A DNA stretch of 64,000 nucleotides from Sipunculus nudus (GCA_026874595.1 CM049315.1:11904664-11968663), one strand, 5' to 3'. Shown: positions 1 through 13,623, counted from the stretch's first letter. Numbers and translations are program-made. The notes: a model not told the origin generated them from the letters alone.

Positions 1-80
1 CATGCCCTTTGAGTCTCCATTGTAGCTCACCTGTAAGCTAAATATCCACGGCGCGGCGTCGGTCATCCAGCGTCTGGTTT

Positions 81-3000
81 TTAGCTCAGCTGACTGAAAG
101 TCATCTGAGCTATAGCGATCACTCTTTGTCCGTCGTCCGTCTGTCCGTCTGTCCGTCCGTTAACCAGGCACAAATCGTAACCGCTGGACCTAGAACCTTG
201 TAACTTGGGATTCTGAGAGGTCCATAAAAAATCTCCTTGGAAACCAGAAATTAGGTCTCTGTTACCCATATCCTTCGAGCTATGTGGCCCCAAAGTACCC
301 CCCAGAAAAGTCAAAAATTTCATACAAAAACTTCAATATCTCATTAACTACTTGACTGATGGTCATGATTTTTGGCATACATATTGATCATGAGATGTTA
401 CATCACTTCCTGCAGACTGGTGGCACCACCTGTATTTTTCGATTTTTTACGAATTTTTTTCTCTATTTTTGAGACCTTTAAAAATGTGAACATCTGTTAA
501 CAAAGCACAAATCATCAAGACTGGACTTAGAATCTTAATTCTTGACACACTGAGAGGTCCATGAAAAATCTCCTTGGAAACCAGAAATTAGGTCTCTGTT
601 ACCCATATCCTTCGAGCTATATGGCCCCAAAGTACCCCCCAGAATAGTAAAAAATTTCATACAAAAACTTCAATATTTCAATAACTACATCACTGATGGT
701 CTTCATTTTTGGCATACATATTGATCATGAGATGTTCGATCAGTTCCTGCAGACTGGTGGCGCCACCTGTACTGTTTGATTTTTTACGATTTTTTCCTCT
801 ATTTTTGAGACCTTTGAGGATGCTGTCATTTGTTAGCGTGGCACAAATCGTAACGACTGGCCCTAGAATCTTCATTTTCGACACACTGAGAGACCTATGA
901 AAAGTCTCCATGGAAACCAGAAATTAAGTCTCTGTTACCCATATCCTTCGAGCTATGGGGCCCAAAATTACCCCCCAGAATAGTCAAAAATTTCCTACAA
1001 AAACTTCAATATCTCATTAACTACATCACTGATGGTCATGATTTTCGACATACATATTGATCATGAGATGTTTCATCAGTTTGTGCAGACTGGTGGCGCC
1101 ACCTGTATTTTTCAATGTTCACGAATTGTTTTCTCCATTTTTGAGACCTTTAAGGATGTAGTTATCTGTCAACAGGGTACAAATCGTAACGACTGGACCT
1201 AGAATCTTCGTTCTTGACTCACAGGGAGACCCATGATAAGTCTCCATGGAAACCTGAAATTTGGTCTCTGTTACCCATATCCTTTGACCTATGGCACTCC
1301 AAAGTACAGCTCAGAATAATGGAAAATTTGATACAAAAGCTAAAGTATCTGAACAACTAATGCAGAGATAACCATAATTGTTTGCATGGATATTGATCAT
1401 GGAGTGTTTCATAAGTTTCTGCAGACTGGTGGCACCACCTGTATTTGTTCGTTTTTTTTTACGAAATTTTTCTGTATTTTTGAGACCTTTAAAGATATGA
1501 ACATCTGTTAACAGGGCACAAATCATAAAAACTGGACCAAGAATCTTCATTCTTGACACACAGGGAGACCCATGAAAAGTCTCCATGGAAACTTGAAATT
1601 AGGTCTCTGTTACCCATTTTCTTTAAGCTGTATGGGTCCAAAATACCCCCCCCCCCCCCAGAATAATGGAAAATTTTATACAAAAACTGCAGTATCTGAA
1701 CAACTAATGCAGAGATCACCATGATTTTTTGCATGGATATTGACCATTAAGTGTTTTATTAGTTTCTGCAGACTGGTGGAGCCACCTGTATTTTTGTATC
1801 CGCCAAAACGAAGTTTTGCGGATACTATGTTTTTGACCGAGTTCCTCCTACGCGGCAGCGTTCGTTTCCAGAGAGCTCCTCGGAGACTAATGGACCGATT
1901 TTTCCCAAACTTACACCTATTATCGGGTCACATGTGAACTGGTGCCTAACCAATTTGCGTTGACCTCTGACCTTTCCTCTCTATCCAGTGTCCATTTGTG
2001 GGTCTGTTTCCACTCATAAACCCTCATATCTCGAAAACCGTTTGACCGATCAGGAAATAAAATTGATACAAATGTAGCCCTTGGATTGCTTTATAACATA
2101 CACAAAAAATGGTGGCGCCACCTGTAACCATGTTTGCACAGTGTCCATCTGTTCATCTGGCTTGGGTTAAAATCACTCATATCTCTGCAGTGGTTTAACT
2201 AATTCACCTGAAATTCGTCATGCGTATACATCCAGGATAGCTTTCTTGATTTTATGACAGGTGGCGCCACCTACGTTCACGTTCACGCTGATGACATCCA
2301 AGCTTATATCTTGGGAACCGTTTGACCGATCAGGAAATAAAATTTATACAAATGTAGCCCTTTGATAGCTCTGTAACATACACAAAAAAATGGTGGCGCC
2401 ACCTGTAACAATGTTTGCACAGCGTCTGTCTGTTAGTCTGCCGTGGCCTAAAATCACTCATTTCTCTGTAGTGGTTCGACATAACTGCCTAAAATTTTGC
2501 AGGTTAATACATCGTGGACAGCTTTCTTGATTTTATGACAGGTGGCGCCACCTACATTCTAGTTAACGCTGCACACATCCAAGCTCATATCTCAGGAACC
2601 ATTTGACCGATTGGGCCAAAATTGTGCATGTGTTTAGATCTCACATAGGTCTTTATCATACACAAAACTGGAGGGTTACCTGCAAAGATTTTTGCACAGT
2701 GTTTGTCTGTTTGTCTGCCATGGGCAAAAATCGCTCATATACATGTAGTGGTTTGACTTTTCTGCCTAAAATTTTGCAGGTGTATACAACTTGGACAGCT
2801 TTCTGGATTTGTGGTAGGTGGCACAACCTACATACACATTTAGGCTGCAGACATCCATGCTAATATGCAACATACCTCACTCTATTTCCCCTTGCCACTC
2901 AATCCATGCCTCACTCTCCGATTTTGGCAGATACATGTAGTCACTTGTCGGTTACCCGTATTCTAGTTTTAAAAGTTTACACATTTTTCTCTATTTTTGA

Positions 3001-3150
3001 GATATATAAATACAGACTAAATCTTGGCCTGTTGGTTAATCTGTTTGATGCTTCAGTTGAATGGGTATATACTACCATTCTGATGATAAAATTTCCTTTT
3101 GCGAATCTCTTCCCAGTCAGCTGAGCGTCATGACCCATGGGTCACTTGTT
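81..3150 (-). mobile_element. Family-1 HINE-like element, tandem core, with a nested family-2 copy
   Basis: The 3' end lies at the left: TTAGCTCAGCTGACT, an AGCTCAG/CTGAGCT hairpin and a (GTCC)-rich stretch (to about 165). The core is about five imperfect units of roughly 340 bp (81-1790), each with a GGTGGCGCCACC-like palindrome and the phrase GTCTCTGTTACCCATAT. A family-2 element interrupts it at 1795-2966, after which the unit resumes (TTCTCTATTTTTGAGA). The 5' end at 3110-3150 has CAGCTGAGCG and the palindrome GACCCATGGGTC before CACTTGTT. No protein is encoded. Confidence 0.75.
1795..2966 (-). mobile_element. Family-2 HINE-like element nested in a family-1 unit
   Basis: The 3' hairpin is at the left (GTATCCGCCAAAAC / GTTTTGCGGATAC). 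The 5' end at about 2920-2966 carries GGCAGATACATGTAGTC and ends in CGTATTCTAG. The body has GGTGGCGCCACC at about 2110, 2262, 2391 and 2540. It is an inverted copy of 59277-60463. Read in reverse, the 5' subterminal TATCTGCC pairs with the 3' GGCGGATA. Confidence 0.75.
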
Positions 3151-5897
3151 AACAGCTATTCTCAGGAATGGCTTGACAGGTACTCCCGAAGTTGTTGTAT
3201 ATATCCGTTTAGTGGCCCAAGAACGCCGCAAACCAAAATTGATGGTGACTCCATTCCAACATTTTTTTGCGATTTTATGTGCGCATTTGTGTTATGGGCC
3301 CATAAGAAATTGCATTCTCAAATTTTGTTGCTTGATATGTAGTCATGCTGTATTTTATAATATATAAAGACAGTCTTCATCATCTCCACGGGCATTCTCG
3401 TCATAATTTAAATGTGAAGATAATTAATACTTTTTTTACTTGACCTAATTTAGTGTTATTTTCTCACGGGCATTTTCACAGGATTGTGTAAATAATGTTT
3501 CCAGTATTACCTTATTCTCGCCCACACTGCTGCCTCGCGTACCAGTAAATGCATCGATATTCTGAAAGATGAGAATGCATTCTACTCTTTGGTTTATAAA
3601 AACTGGTTCTTTTTTTTCAAATCTGGGTGAATTTATAAATTGTTATGTTGATACCGGAATAAAAATAACAAGTATGGCTTGTTTTGCAAAACATGTATTT
3701 AGAAATGTTGCCTGGAGATCTTCAACAGATATGCTTCAACATGGAATATATATACTGTCCTGAGAACTTTAATTTTTTCAACCATTTTTTTGTAAGTTTG
3801 TGCTTTTTTACATGTTTCTTACTCATTTCTCTTGATAAGTAGAATGCATGGTCAGTTTTGTGGACAACCTAAATTTTATCAGATTTTAAAGGGAAATTGC
3901 CCGTTCCAGCTATTAGCAGGCATTCAAGTGTGTTTATCTTGTGTTTGGGCATCCTTCATCCAATCAGAGAAATAAAACTGTTCATGATGTCCTATAATAT
4001 ATGTGGTAAAGTAGAGTTCGTCCAGCTTACATGCAAAACTCATGGACATTAAATCTGAACCAAACAGCCATGGCAAAAACCCAACTCTTCCAAATTTCAA
4101 GAGATTTATTCCTTATAGCAACAGTGTCAAATTTGCAAACTGTTCAGTATTTAAGGAACTTAATTCATGAATTACCAGTATCCAATGAAAACTCTTTTCT
4201 CCTTAACCGTAAATTAATTCTCAAGAAATTCCATGTATATGACATAGAAAAGGCCATGCTTTATCGGCTGTCTTAATTGTGTTTAAACAGGGTAGGGTCC
4301 TTTGGGCCTTTGTATTAAATAAAGCTATATAACTCACCGCCGGTCTATCCGCTTTAGTTTTAGACACACGCATGCACATATACGAACCACATCATGATTC
4401 CTGCCTACCCTTGCAGTTTGAAAATTTAGTAATAAATCGTGGCAGTAATCTATCATTTTCATGTTGCCGCCTGTTGCCTTAAATGATTGACCTGAAGTGA
4501 CCCCTTGACCTTTCCTCAGAGCACTCGTGCACATCACACAAATCTGAAGGACAGTGTTCGCTCGGGGCACAGGTGACCCTAACCCTCAGAAACTGTAATT
4601 TACGTTACTTGGATTTCTTGCCTGTCATTACTATGAGTTATTGCAGGTCTCTCTGACACTCATGAGTTTGACAATAGGTTGATGAATTCATCCATGACGG
4701 GAGAGACCTTGACCAGCATACGACCCTGATTCAGACTAAGTGGACACGGGTTGGATTTTTGGGCAGCCAACAGAGATATAGAAATTATGTCCATTTAAGA
4801 TAAAAAAAAAATGTATAAAGAAAAACGTTTAATTAGATGTACATTAGAAGACGGACGTGAAACAACAGAAAAACTACATGCAATACAGATACTGATATAT
4901 TTTTCTTGCATTACATCAAGACACCAACTTACCCCTAAAAATGTAAAGTATAAATGTGTTTTCCAGCAGGTAAATGTTTAAAGGTTTACTTCACACGCGG
5001 GCTGTTTAAACTTTCTGCCTTACATGCATGCCTTTTCACGACTGACTATATGTAAGCTTTCCTGATAAAATATGTAATTGGCTTAAGCCGACCACGTTTT
5101 GTTGTTTATTTTTTTATGTTAAATGCGTTTTTTTTTCTGTCGTAAGCCTTTGGACTCTGTATGATATTTTAGTGTTGGACATTTATAAGGCGCTTTTGTT
5201 TTTGTTTTTAAATGGAAAAAGAAATCTGATTTAATCTAAAATTTAATATTGAAATATGACATTACTGATGAAAAAATATAAACTAGTGAGGAAATGTCAT
5301 ATCTCCCAACAAAATGCATGTGCACCAGCTGTGTTCCTGGGGCGTATTGGTCTGATATAGATGCTTGGCTCTTGAAATTTAAATTATCTGTGTCATAATC
5401 GACTGCCTGGGCTGTGTCCTCCTTCAAAAGTATGTACTTCATGATTAGTAGATTTAGATCGGTAAAGTGTTATAGATTATATAGAGTTATACACTTATAT
5501 CCTTTATCCGGTTAAGAAATAAATGATTTTGTGCAGTGGGTCTTTCTCCAATCAAGTGGAATCCTGTGACACTCATCAGTATACTCATAAAAAATCTTCC
5601 ATCTAACCCTCATCGTTGTCTTGGAAATGTGACATAATTACTGAAATAGAACTGGCGTTATTTTTATATCAGTGTTATTGCGCATTGGGCATACTATATG
5701 CCTCAATGAATTGGTGTACATGGGAGCAATAAAACCCAAATAAACACGACATGAAACGATTATGGTTCGCTACGTGCAAGCTGATATGTGTCACAATTGT
5801 TCTATATATAGCACAATGGAATGTATGAATGATTTTGTATATTGTCTGAGTAAGTGATTGATGAATAAAATCGCACGCACACAGACACCCACAAACG

Positions 5898-5952
<55 letters not shown>

Positions 5953-6400
5953 GCACATACACTTACATACTTATCTATCGACATAAACAGGATATTAGCT
6001 GTAGTTTCTTTAGAATCAGTACTTGTAAAGATGTTAGAATACCTCCACCCATAACATGACGTAATTCATATAAAAACTTGCCTGGCTGCAATGAAATTAG
6101 GAGCCAATGTGATATAGGTGGACGCAGATGGCAATAAATTAGTCTGATCTTGTATCGTAAAGGCGATGTCGTCTGGTGCTCAGGTCGGTCATAATAATAT
6201 ATATACAGGTTTATATTGAGCAAAAAAAAAAATACACTACTGGTGAATGAGTAATAAAAGACGCAATTGAACGGTTAAACGGTTACGTAAGTACACTGGT
6301 CATAACGCGCCAGACTGCTGTCTTGTTGTTCTCCATGTTATTTTGTTGGCGTCTGGTGTGCCTCAGTTCGCGGCGGTCTTTTCTATTATCCATGCAGAGT
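3151..6400. other. Mostly unrecognised non-coding DNA; possible LINE 3' end near 4270-4330; (TC)n at 5898-5950
   Basis: No open frame here resembles a known protein. 3840-4330 ends in TTTGGGCCTTTGTATTAAA followed by TAAA, which resembles the 3' end of the LINE at 31867-32522 (GGGCC ... AATAAA) and may be a LINE tail (weak). A CT microsatellite fills 5898-5950. Confidence 0.35.
5898..5950. repeat. (TC)n microsatellite
   Basis: A run of CT dinucleotides with one interruption. Confidence 0.9.
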
Positions 6401-6402
6401 AA

Positions 6403-6733
6403 AGCTGCGTGTCCACTTATGCGGTACGGATACGGATACGGATGGTGATGCGGACGCGTTTAAAATCGCGATTATGGAATAAAGAAGGAGTGTGTCCACT
6501 TATGCGGTGCGGAGTGCGTGCGGCGTGCGGAAACGGATACGTTTTTTGAAAACCGGACCATGTAGCCGCGGTTGCGGAAACGCATGCGGAAAGTACTATT
6601 TTGTAGAGGTGAAAGAGAGTGAAAGACCTAAAAACGCACTGAAAAACGTATCTAATGGACACCCACGCACAAAATATCCGCATACGTATCCGCACCGCTC
6701 ACGCACCGCATCCGTACAAGTGGACACGCGGCT
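6403..6733. mobile_element. 331-bp MITE with about 22-bp inverted repeats and TAA target duplication
   Basis: The left end AGCTGCGTGTCCACTTATG and the right end (reverse complement AGCCGCGTGTCCACTTGTA) match at all but a few positions. TAA flanks both sides (6400-6402 and 6734-6736). A second internal copy of TGTCCACTTATGCGG lies at about 6493. A 3-bp TWA duplication is typical of PIF/Harbinger-type MITEs; that assignment is inferred. Confidence 0.8.
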
Positions 6734-7152
6734 TAAACAAGACAATGACAGTAATGTTCAACACCTGCCACGAAAATAACGAAATAAGCTTCATTACAGT
6801 TTGGTTGCTCAGTGCCCAATGCCTGACGAATGCCGTGCTTGGTGAAAATAACAAAAATATATAAACAAAACAAACTCGTATGAACAAGAAAACACTTCCG
6901 AAATCGCACAAAAAACCTCCGCCAATATTCTTATCCACCCTATATTACCAGGACCCTTATCAAACGTTAAATTGTGGTACGTGAGCACAGGAGAAAAATG
7001 TTTTGTGGTTACCATCTCAGTGTTTCTTGCTATTATACAAACAAAAAAAACTTCAGTTGAATGCTGAACCACAGATCTTTGACTTTTCCGTGTACATTTA
7101 CAAATATCGAATGGCTGTTAAAGATTAAACAATTATTCTTATAGACCGAGCG

Positions 7153-7690
7153 TATCTGGTTGTTTATTAGCGAGCCTGTGAGCTTATGCGATGGTGTGGC
7201 GTCGTCCGGCGTCCGTCGGCCGTCGTCCGTCGTCTGTACGTTAACCAATACTATCTTGAAAATGGCAAGAGGTAGCATCACGAAATTCTATGCAAAAAAT
7301 TAATCATCTAAAAAACTATATCGGATTTCACTTATTTTTGGCTAACTGCATTTTCTTAGATTTTATAGGGAAAAAGCTATAAAAGCTTTAAAAATCTTCT
7401 TCTCCGAAACTGTTCAGCCAAATTGTCCAATATTTCAAAGAAATGATTCCTGGAATAATCTTTCTCAAGGTTGTTCGAATGGTTTAAGTTCGGTGATTTT
7501 TGGCTGAGTTACAGGAAGTTGAACTTAGTCATCTGTCCATAAAAGCATACTAAAATTACAATCTCAGAAACGGCTGGAGCTATCATCACCAAATATTATG
7601 CCAATGTTATTCACATGAGACATATCTGAAATTGAGGTATTGGTGGCGCCACCTGCATCGGCCTTTTTTGTACGGGGGTCATCAGTGCCC
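7153..7690 (-). mobile_element. Family-4 HINE-like element, 3' part
   Basis: The 3' end at the left (TTAGCGAGCCTGTGAGCTTA) is followed by a CGTCCGTCG-rich stretch, then a body ending near a GGTGGCGCCACC at 7643. No family-4 5' end is found; it appears cut short near the Tigger remnant. Confidence 0.6.
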
Positions 7691-7699
7691 GTAATATAC

Positions 7700-8368
7700 T
7701 GACGGCTACAAAAAAAGACAACATGGAGCCCACGGAAGCAATGCCGACGGCCGCTGATATTGTGTCAATGGTTAAAGAAGACGGAGGCGATAGTGACAGC
7801 GAGTTTGAGAGAGAAGATGGTCCTCCTAAACCAGTAACTCCCAGAGACACGATTGGGGGAATGGAAACAGGGCTACGGTATATTGAGGAGCAGGGCTTCG
7901 CTGCAGGGGACGTTGATGCCGACCGCTTAGAAAAGTCCGTGAAAATGAAAAAAAATAAAAGAACAAGATACCAGACAGATATGCTTACATTCTTTAGACG
8001 CACATGAGCTTAGTAGATCAACCGCTGGTTCATATATATACATTTAGTTAATGTTTGTTCAGATATATAAGCACATCTCATATTTATAGAATCTGCATAG
8101 CGTAGTATATATAGACACGTATATAAGAAATAAAAACAGTACTCCATGACGGATGTTTTTATTTTCTAATTAACATAAATCATAACAATATCATATACGT
8201 AGTTTATTATAACAAAATACTTAATGAATTATAACAAGTCCTCCAAACATTTAGGTCACACTGTATCTTTACCCTCTGTCACCTTTATTGATTTGACAGT
8301 CCGACAGCCTTGCAATCCGACGTAAATTAGCGTATTTCATTTAGTGTCGGATTATCAAGTCACGACTG
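7700..8368 (+). mobile_element. 3' remnant of a Tigger/pogo-type DNA transposon
   Basis: It ends at GTGTCGGATTATCAAGTCAC then GACTG followed by TA (8369-8370), the form of a Tigger/pogo terminal inverted repeat (reverse complement CAGTC...AATCCGACAC) with a TA target site. A second CCGAC-type stretch lies near 8300-8325. The left end and most of the transposase are missing. Confidence 0.65.
7723..8007 (+). pseudogene. C-terminal fragment of a Tigger/pogo (TIGD-like) transposase
   Basis: 94 codons. After an acidic stretch come METGLRYIEEQGF, a spacer, and DRLEKSVKMKKNKRTRYQTD followed by MLTFFRRT. This follows the C-terminal pattern of TIGD/pogo-type transposases (paired helices with L-R-x-Y/F-x-E-x-Q, then L-x-K-L-E ... 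K-Q/T-x-I-x-x-F-F). The DNA-binding and DDE parts are absent. The neighbouring Tigger-type terminus at 8368 supports the call. Not a host gene as it stands. Confidence 0.55.
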
Positions 8369-8701
8369 TATGTTAGCTGTGTGAAGCAGATACATCTAGA
8401 CTGGCACCAGTTTATCAGCATTTATTACATCATGCCTCTAGACATTTAGATTTCAGGTTATCTATGGTTAATATTGACAAGAATGTTTTTTAAAAGCTTT
8501 TAAAAAATGTAGATTAAAGATATTCCCTATGCCAGGCAATGTTTACAATCACAGGTATACAGCTCTCTGTGGGTATATAAAGACGGCTGTAAATGGATTA
8601 TAAATAATTAGTATCCATAGTCAAATTAATTTCAAGATTTTGCCATCAGTGAGATGTATCTGTATTACAATTTTGCATTCAATATGCATCTGTATTAATT
8701 T

Positions 8702-10422
8702 TTAGTGAACCTGTGAGCTAATGCGATGGTGTGGCGGCGTTTGTCTTCTGTACGTTAACCTATACTATTTTGAAAATGATTGGAGCTAGCATCATGAAAT
8801 TTAATGCAAAAAATTAGCCATCTGAAAATTTTCTTAAATTTTATAGAGAAAAAGCTAAAAAAAAAACTTAAAAAATCTTCTCCTCCGAAACACTCAAGCC
8901 ATATTGTAGATTTAGTGGTGCCTACTACATTGACCTGTTTTTTATGGGCAAAAAACCTCATAATTTTAGCCTCTTTCAGCTTAATGATGAAACTGTCAAG
9001 TTGAATTGTTCAATTTTTCAAAAGAATTATCCTAGGACGTGGTTCTTTCAATCATATCAGAATATACTGAGTTTGTTGATTTTTGGTTGAGTTGTGAAAA
9101 GCTTAAGTTGGTCTTATGGCTATTATTATGTCTTTTTCAAACTGAGGACTGCAATAGTGTTCTTCTACAAAATTATTATTTCAATTATATCTTCTGTAAC
9201 ATTGCACAAAATTATTCTTAGGTGGCCTTTGTTCAAGTTTAATAGAATGATTTTTGGCAGAACTATTGGACCTTTAACAATGAAAGTACTGCATCTTTTA
9301 TTATTCTAGATATTTTGATAAAAAGTTTATGAATATGTCGGCTTGAAAAAAGAAATTTTAACCAAAGTCCATCAGTATGTGTAAACATATATAACAACAG
9401 GCCAAGATTGAATCCGTATCTTTAAATAAGTTGAGAAACTGTCAACTGTTTCAGATTTGTGAACAGATCAAGAGTTCATTCAGTGCAGCCAGATATAGGT
9501 CAAGAGTTCAATCAGTGCAGCCAAGCACATGGCATGTGATCACCTCATGGATGGCATGTGAACACCTCATGGGCACCATGTGATCACTTCATGGGTGTCA
9601 AGCCCCTCAGGGCAGGGCCCCTGCATGAGCTTATGCAATGGTGTGGCTACTATTTCAGATTAGGCAACAGGCTAGAGGTCAGACTGGATCTATTTATAGC
9701 TTTGGCAGACTGCCAACTGTATCAGATTAGGCAACAGGTCAAGAGTTCACTCAGTGCAGCCAGGTATGGGTCAGGAGTTTACTCAGTGCAGTAGCTGCAT
9801 TCTATTTATAGCTTTGGCAGACTGCCAACTGTGTCAGATTATGTAACAGGTCAAGAGTTCACTCAGTGCAGCCAGGTACAGGTCAAAAGTTCACTCAGTC
9901 TAGCCAGGTGCAGGTCATGAGTTCACTCAGTGCAATAGCCGGAGCAAGCAATTCGTCACAGTTCACTCGGATCAACAGCCTTTCTCACCTAAGCCTGGTC
10001 AGCCCCATGCATCAGACTCAAGGTAAGTTTGATGTATTGGCCTAATATTTTGACCTGTCTATGTGTCTTTGATGGCTTTCTCGCTCACAAGACAGGTGTC
10101 GCCACCTACCATGACTTTTGCACAGTGTGTGTCCTTGCGTTTTTCTCAGGAGGGGTTTAATATATCAGTCTGAAATTGGGCATATGTATATATCTCTGAT
10201 AGCTTCGTTGTATACAAGACTGGTGGTGTAAGCTACAATCTTTTTAGTGTTGTGTGCACCCATGCCAGAATTTCAGCAGTGATGTTTGTGTAATTGTTTC
10301 TTATTCAAAATGTTTAGTACTTGCATAGTTCATATACACCAAAAGTAATGGTACAGCATTGAAGCATTATACCTGGTGTATTTCCCAATGCACAGGTTCG
10401 CATTAGGCCTGTAGGCCTTGTT
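8702..10422 (-). mobile_element. Family-4 HINE-like element, apparently complete (about 1.7 kb)
   Basis: The 3' end is at the left (TTTAGTGAACCTGTGAGCTA) and the 5' end at the right (CACAGGTTCGCATTAGGCCT, then GTAGGCCTTGTTT). AGGCCTGTAGGCCT forms the 5' hairpin. The terminal 300 bp match 28912-29150 in reverse. The interior at 9455-9945 holds imperfect repeats of 'GTCAAGAGTTCACTCAGTGC'. Confidence 0.7.
9455..9945. repeat. Imperfect tandem repeats within the family-4 element
   Basis: A short motif (AGGTCAAGAGTTCACTCAGT) recurs about seven times, and a longer phrase with TTTGGCAGACTGCCAACTGT at least twice. Two or more nested periods are visible. Confidence 0.7.
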
Positions 10423-12230
10423 TGCAAATTATAAACAATATTGTACAACCCTCTCTTTGTCCATTCAGTAACATTTCATTAATTTCCTTAGATAAATGAA
10501 AATGTTATTTTTGAAGCCGATAATTATATATTGGCTTTCGTCCTTAAAATGTTAACTTTTCATATTGTGTAATTTTGTCTTACGAAGTTATGTGCAATAA
10601 CGTATGGAACGATGCATATATATATAGGTTCTCTCTCTCTCTCTCTCTCTCTCTCATAATCACCTGATCGCCATTTTTAGCTAAATCTTTCTAAAAAAAA
10701 ACTACTCTGAGTTCGTATATACTATTTGTGCTATAAGAAAGACGTGTGATGGATTATACTGCAGGGTTTGGATCACGTGACACTGTGCACGTTGTATGAA
10801 AACAGGATATACCCTTTGTGTCAACTTGTGAAGATTTACGGACGGAGCATGTGGAACAAACTATGGCCCGGGGTGGAGAGGGAATTTTATTTGTTGGAGA
10901 GGGAATTTTATTTGTTCAGGGCGACCATATGTTCGGGATCTTGTATGTACGGTAGATGAGGGCCATTTTCTAATAACGGAACAGACCAGATTCTGGCGTA
11001 CTTCAGGACAAAGACCTGTACGTAGATAATGGTCTCGTCCATCAAGTTTCTCATGCTTGTGGAACCGCCCACGATACAGAGAAAAAATGAACTACGCCTA
11101 GTTTGAACTCCGTATAATAAAAGCCCTTGGCAATGACGCTGCAGGTGCCACCAAAAGCTGGACATGACTTTTCCACCCACCGGAATTAAAACCTTCGAGT
11201 CCAGGTCAGTCAACTTTGTTTTTAACGCAGCATGACTCTGCCTTATTTGAGCGAGACCCACCCTTCATAGGCCTACATGCAGGTTCATTGTAGGGGGTCT
11301 CTGTATACTTTGCGTAATGGGTATATATTTGAAGATCAATTTGTTCAATATATGTCACGTTTACATAATGACATATCTTCTCTCTTTCTGTTTCAACATA
11401 CATAATTTCTCTGCATGCTTTACCCGGAGGGTAGGCCTATTTATTTTTACGAGATTCAGTTTCAAACTTTTTCAATATCCTTGAGCAGTTCGTGAAACGA
11501 CTAATTTCAAACTCGTTTATAGGTCCCTGTTTACACCCATGTAAATTCAATTTTTTTATATGATGAAACCAGTCATTTATGCACTGAAGTCATTTAATTT
11601 GCATAAATTGAATTTTAGATGCCTTGTATATAGCATTAGTCTTTACATAGTATTATGCAGTTGAGATGACATCAGCGTATCCCTTATATGCTTTGCCGTC
11701 CCGCTTCTGTCAAGGTTACAATCTTCGAATCTTCGAATATTGTGCTTAAACATGTATGCAGTTGGATAAAAGATGTTGAAAGTAAACTGCCGTGTAATAA
11801 ACTATAGTCCTTTAAGACTAACGATTAAAAATTGACACCAAAACTTTTTTCCACTCTGCAAACAAAGCTGTTGCTGTGTTGGAATCCGTTCCTTATGTTT
11901 ATGAGTTTCTTCGGAAGTGTCAGTCTCTGTCAAGCTGGCTGTGTTAAAAGCTGCTCAGGGTCCGTGTTATTAATAGGCAATGTTTTAAAATCAGGGATTG
12001 AATAGAAATTGCGAAAGTTAAAGTAACTTCATAGTGTAATGCATGGAAGAGAGAGATCTCATTCTATAACAGGTTTTAAAGAAAACCAACCATTAAGGGT
12101 TGAAGGGGATGTGGAGTTTTAAGGGAGGTATTATTACTTTAATTTATTAAGGTAGACCCTCTCTTTGTCAGTCTGTCTGTGCGATAGATATCCGAGATGA
12201 ACATTTAAATTTCGCTAATCAACATAGGCG

Positions 12231-12445
12231 CGGATCCAGGATTTTTGCAGGGAGGGGTCAACGGGTGTCATGCATACAAAATGTCTAAAAATTGGTCGTT
12301 GGTTAAGAGCGGGGGGGGGGGGGGGGCTCATCCCCCAAAACCCCCCGCCATGCACAAGATTTGTCTAAAAAAAAGGTTGTTGCTTGAGAACGGGGGGGGA
12401 GGGGTATTGACCCCCGAATCCCCCCCTCCCCTTGGATTCGCCCGC
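12231..12445. mobile_element. Short fold-back element with poly-G/poly-C runs
   Basis: The left end GGCGCGGATCCAGG and the right end (reverse complement GCGGGCGAATCCAAGG) are imperfect inverted repeats around runs of G and C. Related ends occur at 18367 (GGGGCGGATCTAGG) and 61446-61460 (CTGGATTCGCCACTG), so this is a dispersed family; its class is unknown. Confidence 0.5.
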
Positions 12446-13621
12446 AGCAGAAGATATTATTTTCAAACTATGTATTTGGTTCTGTCAGTTTATTTTTAAG
12501 GCTTGAAATAAAACATTCAGGGTTGATGTTGAGCAAAAATCCGACATCCTCCTGTTAGTAGCTAATCTCTGTATGTGTATTTATATAGGTTGCTAATACA
12601 CAGTAATACACGTCTCTACATGGCCTGCACCGGTCGGTAATTACCCTGGGCAGACGTGCACATACACAGACGTTTCAGCTGGCTGCGTGCATGGCATGCA
12701 CCAAAGACCGCCAGCTCAGTACATAAACAAACCGGGACACCTTTGTGGTTTAACATGTAACGGAAAATCAGGATCATCAAAAGCAGTGACATGGGTGTCA
12801 TATTTGTAAAAGTATGGTGTTTGAATAACGAAACACAATACAATTATTCAAACCAGACGTGTATTTGTCGATAAAGAAATGTTTTTCCACATAATGAACA
12901 GAATCATGGTCTTCACTAAAGCCAGCTACTATAACCTGCCTTATCTGTAGAATTTATGTGATTTGTGGCTGACTCTGTTCACATTTTTATGAAAAGTAGG
13001 TAATTCCTGTCATTAAAAGTCCTTATAACGCATCTGTGATAGATATGAGCTTGTTTTTCATACAAGCCGTTAGTAATCATTGGACATCAGCAAATATTGA
13101 CACAAAAATAATCTGATAGATTGCATATATACGGATTTTGAAAGATCACAAGTTGCAAAACGCCCCTTGGAAAAACTCTGGTTCGCCTGACCTGAGCCCA
13201 TATACTAACTAGTATGTCCCTGTTGAATGTGTATGTTTTATTTTGCGGGCCCCACATGTTATAAACACGTGAATAGAAAGAACGAATAGCCTTACCTTAC
13301 AGCCGTTTTCTTACCTATTTAAAAAAAAAGTTTATCTTTAGGTAATAGATATCGGAATAGGAGCCTTTAATAATATTCAACTTTGTATTTGTTCATATGA
13401 GAACGAAAGCTTGAAAGCCAGCGGATGCGTTAATGCTAGACTTTCGTTTAGGTGTGTGTCATGCCGTTACAATAAAAACAGTTCGCTTTGCAAAAATTGC
13501 TGAGTAAGAGTTTTACCATTGTTGTTATAAGAGTATAGTTGATTTCTTGATTTTCTTGGTAAGCCTATGTTTTAATTTTATTTATATGAACATATATTTA
13601 GATTAAGAAAAAACGTTATGA

Positions 13622-13623
<2 letters not shown>

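Noticed and set aside
10908-11261. 117-codon minus-strand frame
   Set aside because: No recognisable motif, no splice or start support, composition like chance.
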